Positions 7,996 to 16,265 of a DNA stretch of 34,647 bases are shown piece by piece. The DNA comes from Rubripirellula sp. (GTDB lineage Bacteria; Planctomycetota; Planctomycetia; Pirellulales; Pirellulaceae), in the NCBI GenBank assembly GCA_012270065.1, contig JAAXJB010000059.1, forward strand, positions 106,044-140,690. The letters run 5' to 3'. A model generated the notes under the pieces. The model did not search any database and was not told the DNA's origin. It worked only from the letters and a program-made list of their open reading frames with translations. The stretch's first letter is position 1; the number at the start of each line of letters is the position of its first letter. Made by a program: the position numbers and the translations under genes.

Positions 7996-10203
7996 CTATT
8001 TCGTTGATCGTAACTGTGACTGCAAGAAGTTTTCTACTTCCCACATCGTCCATTGAAAGTATTGGTTTTCTTCCCGGCCATAATTGAAGAAACCATGGCC
8101 CGCGTCCGGATACTCAATGAACTTTGATTGTCCACCGACAGCGGCGAGACGTTTTTGGAATTCGCGAATCAATGATGGAGGGATAAGGGAATCTCGGGAA
8201 CCGCTGAGAATCAGCATCGGAGGTAGTCCTGCTCGGACATGGTGAGCCGGAGAAAAATCACGGGGTTCGATCTTCGCCTGAAGGCACTTCTTGCGACCAC
8301 CAGACCAGCCGTTGACCAGGTCAATTACCGGATTGAACAGAATTAAACCTGCAGCTTCTGGTGAATCCGGTCCGGCACTATCGAATTCGATCGTTCTTAA
8401 TGCCAGCGACAAGTGTCCTCCGGCAGATCCACCTGAAATGAAAATCAGGTTTTTATCAATGTGATGTTCGTCAGCATGTTCAAGGATCCATCGATAGGCT
8501 TTTCTTGCATCATCAAGTGTGTCACGTGGAGTCAGTCCATTGCCCGGGCTTCGGAAGTGTATGGAGACAGCGTTGAAGCCGCGTCGTTGCAGATACACAC
8601 ATTGCGGGGCAAGTAATTCAGGCTTGCCGCCCCAGCCACCACCGTGGATGAAAAAAACGCAAGGACGTTTCTCACCCGCTGCAATGTCCAGCGGATTGAA
8701 GATCCATAAACGCTGATTCGCGATGTCAGGGTCTCCATAGGAAAATTCTTTCCCAGTTGTCAGCATGCGCCGATTCAGTTGTGCTGTTTCCTCCCGGTTT
8801 TTTGGCAGGTAAAGCAGGTCGATTTCTGGTTCTCCGTACGCATTGACGAGTTCGGGTTCCTGGGCATTTTTCAGATTCGCTTCAATGAACGAACCCAGAC
8901 GCTGTTTTGCTTTTTGATCAGCTTCAGACATTTTGAGTGGATCAACTTCGATCTCTTCCAACGGTTTGTCTGACAGACGGAACAATCGTCCATTGCGAAA
9001 CAGCTTGTAGTTCTTGTCAAGCGCGAAAACCTCTCGACGAAACCTCTCTTTGTCCCATCCCGGACGTGAGTCGTACCAGAAAAAAGCCGCTTTCCGTCGT
9101 GTCCCCGGCTGTTCGAATAGTCGATGCGCAAAACTGATTCCATCAGTGACTGTGTCTTCGGGAAGTTCCTGGCCCGCCAGTTCCATCAGAGTCGGAAGGA
9201 AATCGGAAGCGTCCACGATTTCGTGATCCACGGAAGGTTTGATTTTTTCAGGCCAGTATGCAATCAGGGGGACGTGGATACCTGTTTGTTTTGAGCTTGC
9301 TTTGCCACCCTGAATCTTTCTTCCGTCCTGCATGCAGGAAGTGACTTTTGCATGTGTTCCATTGTCACTGTAGAAAAGCACAATGGTGTTCTCCAGGAGC
9401 CCCTTGTCTCGCAGTTTGCCAATCAGCGTGCCAACGGTCTTGTCCATGTACTCGATCATGTCGACGATATAGTCGAGGTTCTCGGTTTGCTCGTCGTCAG
9501 GGTTCCACCCCGGTGTGTCTGGTGTTGGTACGAATGGCCAGTGTGGTAAAGCCATCGGGTAGTAAGCGAAGGTTGGCTGATCCCGGGTGGAATCAAGGAA
9601 ATCCACAATCTGGTCGACCCAAACATCTTCACCAAACTTGCCCTGATAGGTTTCAAGCTTTCCATCAGATCCCGCTGTGCCTTCAAGCATGGTGGGATTC
9701 GTATAACGTGATCCCTTTGATTCGGTGTGAAGAGCGTGGAAAAGTGCGTAGCGATCGAATCCGGCGTCCTTGGCGTGCATCCCTGTTCCTCGCCGATTGG
9801 AAGCACCTGGCAGATCAGGCGGATCGTAGGACTGCAACTGCCATTTTCCGAAGATTCCCGTCGTGTAACCGGCATCTTTCAGGTAGTGGCCGAACGTCTT
9901 CTGATTGGGGTCAAGGATGCCGAAGTACTTCCAGTTACGGTGGTTGTACTGACCGGTCATGAATTCGACACGTGTGGGAGTGCATAGCGGCTGGGAGTAG
10001 GCTCTGGTGAAGCGGATCCCGGCGGCTGCCATCTGGTCAAGATGCGGAGTTCGGTAGGAAGTGCCCCCGTAGCATCCCAGGCCCTCGATTCCGACATCAT
10101 CCGCCATGATCAACAGGATGTTAGGGCGTTGTTCTGCCATCAGAAGTGCGCCCGGTGTGGCTGAAAAAACAAACAGCAGGATCACAGCAAAACGTCTGAA
10201 CAT
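7996..10203 (-). CDS. Secreted sulfatase fused to an alpha/beta-hydrolase (esterase-like) domain
   Basis: This 735-residue two-enzyme fusion starts at 10203. In-frame codons upstream to 10350 run through what looks like an intergenic repeat, whereas this Met opens a signal peptide (FRRFAVILLFVFSATPGALLM). Residues 25 to about 450 form a family S1 (arylsulfatase) domain with metal-binding Asp35-Asp36 and the Cys74-Thr-Pro-Thr-Arg78 signature, whose Cys is converted to formylglycine. An FYSDNGTH metal/active-site motif lies further on. From about residue 485 to the end lies a BD-FAE/acetyl-esterase-like hydrolase with an oxyanion HGGGW at 520-524, nucleophile elbow GGSAGG (Ser593), an Asp in SGSRDSLIP and a His in DAGHGFF, so both active sites look intact. 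It could remove sulfate and acyl groups from the same polysaccharide outside the cytoplasm. The substrate cannot be told from sequence. Confidence 0.92.
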   Translation of the reverse strand: MFRRFAVILLFVFSATPGALLMAEQRPNILLIMADDVGIEGLGCYGGTSYRTPHLDQMAAAGIRFTRAYSQPLCTPTRVEFMTGQYNHRNWKYFGILDPNQKTFGHYLKDAGYTTGIFGKWQLQSYDPPDLPGASNRRGTGMHAKDAGFDRYALFHALHTESKGSRYTNPTMLEGTAGSDGKLETYQGKFGEDVWVDQIVDFLDSTRDQPTFAYYPMALPHWPFVPTPDTPGWNPDDEQTENLDYIVDMIEYMDKTVGTLIGKLRDKGLLENTIVLFYSDNGTHAKVTSCMQDGRKIQGGKASSKQTGIHVPLIAYWPEKIKPSVDHEIVDASDFLPTLMELAGQELPEDTVTDGISFAHRLFEQPGTRRKAAFFWYDSRPGWDKERFRREVFALDKNYKLFRNGRLFRLSDKPLEEIEVDPLKMSEADQKAKQRLGSFIEANLKNAQEPELVNAYGEPEIDLLYLPKNREETAQLNRRMLTTGKEFSYGDPDIANQRLWIFNPLDIAAGEKRPCVFFIHGGGWGGKPELLAPQCVYLQRRGFNAVSIHFRSPGNGLTPRDTLDDARKAYRWILEHADEHHIDKNLIFISGGSAGGHLSLALRTIEFDSAGPDSPEAAGLILFNPVIDLVNGWSGGRKKCLQAKIEPRDFSPAHHVRAGLPPMLILSGSRDSLIPPSLIREFQKRLAAVGGQSKFIEYPDAGHGFFNYGREENQYFQWTMWEVENFLQSQLRSTK

Positions 10204-10261
10204 GGCTTCATTGGTGCAGGAAAACAGGGGCAGGGAACCAGAGCCATATTCTAGCCAAGTC

Positions 10262-10284
10262 ACTCTTTCTCTTCGGGAAAGAGT
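10262..10284. repeat. Hairpin resembling an interspersed intergenic repeat
   Basis: Arms ACTCTTTC and GAAAGAGT pair perfectly around a 7-nt loop (TCTTCGG). The sequence lies in the divergent gap between the sulfatase fusion and pheT. Its minus-strand translation (LSRRERV) has the look of the common bacterial intergenic repeats that give LSxRERG-type junk peptides. That likeness is from memory, and other copies cannot be checked inside this window. Confidence 0.4.
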
Positions 10285-10365
10285 TCCGAGGTATTGCGTT
10301 TTCCTCCATTTCGATAGATTGTGGGTCGGATTTTCCATTTCTCCCGCCAATTGCTCCAGTTTTCC

Positions 10366-12429
10366 ATGCTTGTATCACTCAAATGGCTGACCAAATATGT
10401 TGGCCTGCCGATGAGTCACGAAGAACTTGCTCAGCGACTCAGTCTGTCCGGACTCAATCACGAGGGAACAGACCATATCAACGATGACGTGGTGATCGAT
10501 CTTGAAGTAACGAGTAATCGAGGAGACTGTTTGGGGCACATCGGTGTCGCTCGCGAAGTTGGTGTCCTGTATGGACTGCCCACTTGCTGTCCTGAACCGA
10601 GTCTGAAGTGTTCCGGACAAGACATCGGTCAGCTGTTGACCGTTGAAAACCAGTTTGAAGAGGCCTGTCCACGCTACACTGCCCGGGTCATCCAGGGAGT
10701 ACAGATTGGTCCCAGTCCGGATTGGTTGATCGAGGCTTTGCAATCGGTTTTCTGGAAACGGAAAGTCGATGGCACCATAGAGCAGTATCAGAGCATCAAC
10801 AACGTTGTGGACGCAACGAATTACGTTTTGATGGAGTGTGGTCAACCGTTGCACGCATTTGATTATGACAAAATCGATGGTTCCAGAATCATAGTCAGAC
10901 CCGGACATGACGGTGAGAAAATTGATGCGATCGACCACCGGCAATATGAACTGGACGGAACAACCTGTGTGATTGCGGACGCGAGCCGCGCTTCCGCTGT
11001 GGCGGGAGTCATGGGGGGAGCGATTTCAGAAGTCAGCGACGCGACTCGCAATCTCGTCATTGAATCCGCTGTCTTCACACCTCTGTCGGTACGCCGGACA
11101 GCAAGAAGGCTGAAGTTGCATAGTCCATCTTCATATCGCTTTGAACGCAAAGTCGATCCCGTCGGTGTCGAGTGGGCGAGCCAACGGGTCTGCGAAATGA
11201 TTGTGGATCTTGCTGGTGGTGAAGTTGTAAGTGGTGTCATTGATACCGCACCGGAAGTAAAGCCGCGCCAGCCAGTCGTCTTGCGATCAAGTCAATTGGA
11301 GAGAATTCTTGGGATCAGGATCGATGCAGAAGAGGTGACACGTATTCTTGTTGCTCTGGGCTGTGAATCCCAGGCTGGTGATCTGGATTCCGAGTCGGGG
11401 AAATTGTACGTGCCGCCGACTTGGCGACATGACCTGACGCGTGAGGCTGATCTGATTGAAGAAGTAGCTCGAATCCATGGATACGACAAGATCCCAGAGG
11501 ACGCGCCGATTTCGGTCGCGCCAAGCTCGAAAAGGAACTTTGACACCGCAATGGAACGCGTTCGTCAGGTGATGACCGCAGCGGGACTCAGTGAAGCCAT
11601 GACGCCCAGTATCGTGACTCAAAAACTTGATGAGTCACTCAGCCCCTGGACAGACCGGCCAGCGTTGGAAAGCGAAACACCAATGCTCAAGGGTGCACGA
11701 AGGCTGCGAAGAACGTTGCTGCCAAGCCTGATTGAGGGTCGGGCGAAAAACTGGTCTGCCGCAAGCTTGGAGGCCGACCTGTTTGAGATCGCCCACATTT
11801 ACCTTCCCTCCGAAAATGATAACTCCCTTCCTGTCGAACAGTATTCACTTGGTCTGATATCTGGCCGTGAGTTTTTTGAATTCAAAGGCGTCGTGGAAAC
11901 GTTGTGCAAACGGCTTGGTGTTGAGCACGATTTGCAAGTCACGGTGGTGGAGCGTTCCGGATTTGTACCCGGACAGTGTGTTGAGCTGAAAATCAGTGAT
12001 ACCCACCTTGGTTACCTTGGGACCGTGGACGGGAAAACTCTGAAAAACTGGAAAATACCCGGGCCGGTGGTCGTCGCAGAGATTGATTTGCCCCGGTTGC
12101 TTGATGCGTCACGACTTGTCCCGCAGCAGAAATCGGTCAGTGCTTTTCCATCGATACAGCGGGACTTGAATTTTGTGGTCGCTGAATCTGTCCGCTGGAG
12201 TGAGCTGGAGGAAGTTGTCATAACTGCCGTTGGATCTGAACTTGCTGCCGTGAGGTATCGTGAGACTTACCGTGATGCCGGAAAGGACGGCAAAGATCGA
12301 AAGCGTGTCCTGATGAGTGTAGAACTACAAAGCCACGAAGCCACTCTCAGTGGACAACAGGCTGACGATCTTGTGGGACAAGTGATCGGTGCCTGTCGCG
12401 AAAAATTGTCGGCGGAGTTATTGTCCTGA
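10366..12429 (+). CDS. pheT: Phenylalanine--tRNA ligase beta subunit, short form
   Basis: This 687-residue beta subunit belongs to the cytoplasmic (alpha-beta)2 enzyme that charges tRNA-Phe. The ATG at 10366 gives the canonical N-terminus MLVSLKWLTKYV. The motif LEVTSNRGDCLGHIGVAREV follows directly at about residue 46, so the EMAP/Trbp111-like tRNA-binding insertion of longer PheT proteins (about 790 residues in E. coli) is absent. The B3/4 editing region (NNVVDATNYVLMECGQPLHAFD), B5 domain and catalytic-like core (from about residue 390) come next. A complete FDX-ACB anticodon-binding domain (FPSIQRDLNFVV to the end) closes the protein. pheS, which usually precedes pheT, is not adjacent, since upstream lies the divergent sulfatase. 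No Shine-Dalgarno site is evident. A hairpin follows the stop codon. Confidence 0.95.
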   Translation: MLVSLKWLTKYVGLPMSHEELAQRLSLSGLNHEGTDHINDDVVIDLEVTSNRGDCLGHIGVAREVGVLYGLPTCCPEPSLKCSGQDIGQLLTVENQFEEACPRYTARVIQGVQIGPSPDWLIEALQSVFWKRKVDGTIEQYQSINNVVDATNYVLMECGQPLHAFDYDKIDGSRIIVRPGHDGEKIDAIDHRQYELDGTTCVIADASRASAVAGVMGGAISEVSDATRNLVIESAVFTPLSVRRTARRLKLHSPSSYRFERKVDPVGVEWASQRVCEMIVDLAGGEVVSGVIDTAPEVKPRQPVVLRSSQLERILGIRIDAEEVTRILVALGCESQAGDLDSESGKLYVPPTWRHDLTREADLIEEVARIHGYDKIPEDAPISVAPSSKRNFDTAMERVRQVMTAAGLSEAMTPSIVTQKLDESLSPWTDRPALESETPMLKGARRLRRTLLPSLIEGRAKNWSAASLEADLFEIAHIYLPSENDNSLPVEQYSLGLISGREFFEFKGVVETLCKRLGVEHDLQVTVVERSGFVPGQCVELKISDTHLGYLGTVDGKTLKNWKIPGPVVVAEIDLPRLLDASRLVPQQKSVSAFPSIQRDLNFVVAESVRWSELEEVVITAVGSELAAVRYRETYRDAGKDGKDRKRVLMSVELQSHEATLSGQQADDLVGQVIGACREKLSAELLS

Positions 12430-12459
12430 GAAACTGACCGGCATGAGCCGGCCAGTTTC
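12430..12459. terminator. Strong hairpin between convergent pheT and DUF1080 genes
   Basis: A 13-bp stem with one mismatch (GAAACTGACCGGC against GCCGGCCAGTTTC) closes an ATGA loop immediately after the pheT stop. No T-run follows on either strand, so it would be an atypical terminator, possibly acting for both convergent genes, or an mRNA 3'-end stabiliser. Confidence 0.5.
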
Positions 12460-12492
12460 ACTCGCCGATTCCTGTGGTGACTGATGAATCGA

Positions 12493-13317
12493 TCAGTCTT
12501 CGATCGGTGTCTCTTTCGAGCCTTCGCGAATGAAGGGCTTGCGGACCTGTTCACCTTCAGCAGGCGTGAATTTTCGTACCCAGATGTTTCGAAAGCCAAC
12601 TGGATTTCCATGGTCCTGAATCGAAATGGGACCCGTTGCAGCATGCGGTTTGTAAGCAGGTGGTCGGTTGTAGGGTGTATCACCTTTGAGTTCAAAATGA
12701 TTCAGAATCAGCACACCGTTGTGGATCGCTGTGATGTAGGCAGGTGAAAGCAGTTTGCCATCCTTGTCGAACCGGGGTGCGGTCCAGAAGATGTCATAGG
12801 TATTCCACTCGCCCGGTTTACGCATGGCATTGACTGCGGGTGGAGTCTGCTTGTAGATGGCACCAGCTTGACCATCAAAATACGTGGGGTTGTCGTATGA
12901 ATCCAGTACTTGAATCTCGTACCGGTCCATCAGGAAGACGCCACTGTTGCCACGACCCTGGCCATTGCCTTTGACCGGTATCGGAGCTGTCCATTCGATA
13001 TGAAGTTGGCAGTCTCCAAATTCCTCCTTGGAAACGATTTTTCCTTTTCCTGAATATGCCACTCCGTCCTTGACTTCCCATCGCTCGCCATTCTTCCAGT
13101 CTTTCAAGCTCGTACCATCAAACAGGACAACTGCATCTGATGGTGGGGCTGCGTCTGTTTTTCCGGGAGTGACTACGGCCGGCTCTTTCCATTTGATTCC
13201 GTTGAGATATTCCCCCGCGTCAACAGAAGTATTGCTTGCAGGAATACCGGCTGTGACAACAAGCGTGAGTAGAAGGCAAGCGACGCGTCGTCGTGAATTG
13301 ATTGGTTGTTGAGGCAT
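12493..13317 (-). CDS. DUF1080 protein (3-keto-disaccharide hydrolase domain), secreted
   Basis: This is a 274-residue exported protein. The start at 13317 is chosen because it is followed by a basic N-terminus and a hydrophobic signal segment (residues about 10-27). An extra 29 residues to 13404 would precede the signal illogically. The DUF1080 domain (Pfam 3-keto-disaccharide_hydrolase) spans about residues 65-260, with [13 protein letters not shown], a WEVKDG strand, [16 protein letters not shown], the GQAGAIYKQ segment, GEWNTYDI and a final [18 protein letters not shown]. The fold is a concanavalin-like beta sandwich. Members hydrolyse 3-keto glycosides or act on related oxidised sugars, and the family is greatly expanded in planctomycetes. 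It converges on pheT and is divergent from the CxxCH gene. The substrate is unknown. Confidence 0.9.
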   Translation of the reverse strand: MPQQPINSRRRVACLLLTLVVTAGIPASNTSVDAGEYLNGIKWKEPAVVTPGKTDAAPPSDAVVLFDGTSLKDWKNGERWEVKDGVAYSGKGKIVSKEEFGDCQLHIEWTAPIPVKGNGQGRGNSGVFLMDRYEIQVLDSYDNPTYFDGQAGAIYKQTPPAVNAMRKPGEWNTYDIFWTAPRFDKDGKLLSPAYITAIHNGVLILNHFELKGDTPYNRPPAYKPHAATGPISIQDHGNPVGFRNIWVRKFTPAEGEQVRKPFIREGSKETPIED

Positions 13318-13582
13318 GGTTGTTGATCTATTCGAGGAAAGGCGGTTGATCTTTTCCGTCCAGAAGGGCGAAATTTGCAGGGCAGAATTATGGTTGGTAA
13401 CCACACGTCAGGCAATCACTTGGTCCGGGAAAGTACCGGATGACACGGAGGGCTACCGTACACAACGTGGCCGGAGCGGTCGTGAGCGATGTTCTTTTCC
13501 ATGAGTTGGCCACATTTGTCCCCTGATTTGCCGCCCCAGCCAGCATTGACGTGGAATTGAAAAAACTGCTATTTCTCGTCGT

Positions 13583-14851
13583 ATGAAAGCCGCTTTTTTC
13601 AACCGATTGACTGCCCTTGTGCCTCTTTTTGCGACCTGCTGGGCGCTTGCCCAAGGGCAGGAACCCGTCTCCGGCTCGCTGCAGTTTGCAGATCACGAGG
13701 CGTCACTGGAAACCGCTCCGACAAATGGCGGCTTCCCAAGTAACGGCACCACTCAGGTCGACCAGACCGACACACAAGCTTGTGTGTTGCTCACCAATGG
13801 CAATGTGCTCTTTGGAAACGCCAGGCAATTGGGGGAGTTTGTGATCGTGACAACTGCTGCAGGTGGTGAAGTACGCCTGCAGCGAGTGAATGTATCCTGT
13901 TGGGCCGACAGTATCAGGAGTCTTTATCAATACCGCGTGGACCAGCGTGGAAATCCAACGCTACGTGACCATCTGCGAGATGCATGGTGGTGCGTACGGT
14001 ATGACCTCTATGATTTGGCAGCAAGGGAATTGATTGCTGCCAAGCGAATTGATCCTGATAACCGTGAGGCGAATGCACTGGAAACCAGGTTGCGCAGTCT
14101 TGTAAATCTGCAGCCTGCGGACGAATCTGGAGTTCGACCCACCGATGCAAATTCAATGAAACCCAACGTTATAACCGGTGAGTCTGGTGCAATTTCCCCA
14201 ACGGTTTTTGAGGAAGAAGATTCGCAGAACTTTGAAGTCGATCCTCTCGTGATTCGACGCTTTGCGAGTCACATTCAGCCCATGCTGTTGAGTCGATGTG
14301 GTGTTTGCCACCAGAGCATGTTGAGGCCGGTTGAACGCGGACTGCCTTTGGCTGACTGGCATTTGATCGTACCCAGTGTCGGTTCTCGTGCTTCGGCTTC
14401 AATCACCCACAATAATCTTCATGGGGTGATTCCCTACATTGATGAGAATAACCCGGAAGAGAGTTTGTTGTTGTCAAAGGCGACCACGCCGCACGGTGGC
14501 GGGGCCGCTCCACTGAATCAACGCAATACAAAAGCAATGCAGTCACTCGGTCAGTGGGTGAGAATGATCGCCAGTTCTTTGCGAAATGTTCAACAGAACC
14601 CCAATGAGCCAAGCGAAGGTTTGAGAAGCACGCATGGCGATCCTGGGGATGGCAACGTTTCTGACGTAACGACTTTGGAAAAAGCTTTGCTACAAAGTGA
14701 AAGTCAATCAGCGTCAGAACCAGTCGTCCAAACAGCTAAAGCCAGCTTCGATCAGGGGGCCAGATCAACGCCACAACGTTTGCCTCCCGTCTTGAATCCC
14801 TTTGACCCTGATTTGTTCAATCGTCGCTTCCATCCTGCTGAGCATGATTGA
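13583..14851 (+). CDS. Secreted planctomycete-type protein with one CxxCH (cytochrome c-like) motif
   Basis: This is a 422-residue exported protein with a signal peptide at about residues 1-25 (cleavage near Ala-Gln-Gly-Gln). Residues 65-125 form a small beta-rich module typical of planctomycete secreted proteins (a Leu-Thr-Asn-Gly-Asn segment through to Tyr-Gln-Tyr-Arg-Val-Asp). A helical TPR-like stretch with Ala-Lys-Arg-Ile-Asp-Pro-Asp-Asn follows at about 130-175. After a Ser/Asp-rich linker, residues 225-330 resemble the planctomycete cytochrome C domain (PSCyt1): a Phe-x3-Ile-x-Pro-Met-Leu lead-in, then Cys239-Gly-Val-Cys242-His243, and an Asn-Pro-Glu-Glu-Ser-Leu-Leu-Leu motif. The Met-Pro-Pro segment usual after that motif is replaced by His-Gly-Gly-Gly, so the sixth heme ligand is uncertain. 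The C-terminal 90 residues look disordered. Heme binding is inferred only. Confidence 0.78.
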   Translation: MKAAFFNRLTALVPLFATCWALAQGQEPVSGSLQFADHEASLETAPTNGGFPSNGTTQVDQTDTQACVLLTNGNVLFGNARQLGEFVIVTTAAGGEVRLQRVNVSCWADSIRSLYQYRVDQRGNPTLRDHLRDAWWCVRYDLYDLAARELIAAKRIDPDNREANALETRLRSLVNLQPADESGVRPTDANSMKPNVITGESGAISPTVFEEEDSQNFEVDPLVIRRFASHIQPMLLSRCGVCHQSMLRPVERGLPLADWHLIVPSVGSRASASITHNNLHGVIPYIDENNPEESLLLSKATTPHGGGAAPLNQRNTKAMQSLGQWVRMIASSLRNVQQNPNEPSEGLRSTHGDPGDGNVSDVTTLEKALLQSESQSASEPVVQTAKASFDQGARSTPQRLPPVLNPFDPDLFNRRFHPAEHD

Positions 14852-15038
14852 GTCTCGCTTTCGCATGCTTGCTTGTTCACTTCTGGGTTTGCGCTTCACG
14901 CATTCCATGCAGAAGGTGGCTGGGGGAAAATCTGTCGTTGTTCCAGCGGAAATGCGTGAGCTGTGACCGCGGCAAGCGCGACAATGGGCTAAACTCGGGT
15001 GATAAAGGAGTCTGTCACCCCCGGCTGGAGATTTGGCG

Positions 15039-16199
15039 ATGCTTGCAATTTACATTTGCCGCAGAACAAGATTCACAATCGTGACCTGCTGTATTTTGAC
15101 TTTCATTTGTGCTAACGCTCACGCGCAGGAAGGCCGGAAGCTTGTTCCCTCCGAGAGTCCCTTTGAACAGTGGGATCAGAATAACGATGGCTTCTTGAGT
15201 AAGGATGAGTTCCCGGATCGTTTTCCTGCGTCTCTGTTTCGCAGGATCGACACCAATGGTGATGGGCGACTTTCGAGAAAGGAAGACGATCACTTTCGAG
15301 CGCTTCGGGGTTCAGGGAGGGACCGAGCCGGAAGTGATCAGGTACGTGGTTCGGGAAATCGCAATCGTTTACCTGAAGGTGCGACCCTTGTTCAGAATGT
15401 CATCTATGAGAAATTGAAGGAACGAGACTTGCCACTGGATTTGTATCGTCCCAAGTCCGGAAAACCTACGCCACTTGTGATCTGGATTCATGGTGGTGGA
15501 TGGAAGAGTGGTTCGAAAGCAGGTGGGGGACCCGGCCTGTTTCAGCTTCTGCGTCGTGGTTACGCCGTCGCATCTGTTGAGTACCGCCTGAGCGGGGAGG
15601 CGATTTTTCCTGCCGCAGTCGAGGATTGCAAAGCAGCTGTCAGTTTCCTGAGATTGAATGCATTGAAATACAATCTGGATCCGGAGCGTTTCGGTGCATG
15701 GGGAGCCTCAGCAGGTGGACACCTCGTATCCATGCTGGGGACAACCAATGATGTGAATGATTTCAATACACATCCTGTGACTCAAAAAGCCTCCCCCAAG
15801 GTGCAGGCGGTCTGCAACTGGTATGGCCCCAGCGACTTTCTGCGCATGAACGATTTTCCGAGCAAGATAGATCATGACAGCGGCAATTCACCAGAGTCTC
15901 TTTTCATTGGTGGTTCAATTCAGCAGAACCCCAAGAAAGTGCAGCGTGCCAATCCAGCCACCTATGCAAGTTCCGGAGATCCACCTTTTCTGCATCTGCA
16001 TGGTGATAAGGATCAGTTAGTCCCATGGAACCAGAGTGAGATCCTGCATGAGGCACTGAAGTCTGCTGGAGTCGAGACAACTTTGTACAAAGTGGTTGGC
16101 GGTGGTCATGGTTTCGGTGGTGCCAGAGACAAACGTGAGGATCTCATCGAAAAAACAGTTGATTTCTTCGACACAGCACTCGAGCCAGCATCACCGTGA
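15039..16199 (+). CDS. Secreted EF-hand plus alpha/beta-hydrolase (BD-FAE-like esterase)
   Basis: This is a 386-residue protein. The ATG at 15039 has GGAG 8 nt upstream; a TTG two codons earlier is too close to that site. The signal peptide covers about residues 1-30 (ends Ala-His-Ala-Gln). Two calcium-binding EF-hand loops follow, Asp46-Gln-Asn-Asn-Asp-Gly to Glu57 and Asp71-Thr-Asn-Gly-Asp-Gly to Glu82. A linker leads to an alpha/beta-hydrolase from about residue 115 with oxyanion HGGGW (151-155), nucleophile elbow GASAGGH (Ser224), Asp in HGDKDQLVPW and His in GGGHGFGG. It resembles the bifunctional deacetylase/feruloyl-esterase group (BD-FAE) and the hydrolase half of the fusion at 7996-10203. 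It probably removes acyl groups from plant or algal polysaccharide, though the substrate is inferred only from family. Confidence 0.9.
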   Translation: MLAIYICRRTRFTIVTCCILTFICANAHAQEGRKLVPSESPFEQWDQNNDGFLSKDEFPDRFPASLFRRIDTNGDGRLSRKEDDHFRALRGSGRDRAGSDQVRGSGNRNRLPEGATLVQNVIYEKLKERDLPLDLYRPKSGKPTPLVIWIHGGGWKSGSKAGGGPGLFQLLRRGYAVASVEYRLSGEAIFPAAVEDCKAAVSFLRLNALKYNLDPERFGAWGASAGGHLVSMLGTTNDVNDFNTHPVTQKASPKVQAVCNWYGPSDFLRMNDFPSKIDHDSGNSPESLFIGGSIQQNPKKVQRANPATYASSGDPPFLHLHGDKDQLVPWNQSEILHEALKSAGVETTLYKVVGGGHGFGGARDKREDLIEKTVDFFDTALEPASP

Positions 16200-16265
16200 G
16201 CATGCTGGGGTAGAAGTCAAACCAGTGCATGAAACAACGATCGAATTTTCATGTTTCCATCGGAA

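Noticed and set aside
10204-10350. N-terminal extension of the sulfatase fusion
   Set aside because: It reads through a repeat-like hairpin and would bury the signal peptide 49 residues inside the protein.
13388-13696. Minus-strand frame ending in a CLTC motif
   Set aside because: It overlaps the start of the CxxCH gene antisense and has no start signal; the CxxC pair alone is not enough.
14848-15084. Open frame overlapping the end of the CxxCH gene
   Set aside because: Its product is unlike any family and it runs into the EF-hand esterase gene in another frame; the gap holds that gene's ribosome-binding site instead.
16227-16257. CATGAAA/TTTCATG hairpin between the EF-hand esterase and SASA genes
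   Set aside because: The stem is short and AT-rich, with a long loop and no T-run, so it is too weak to call a terminator.
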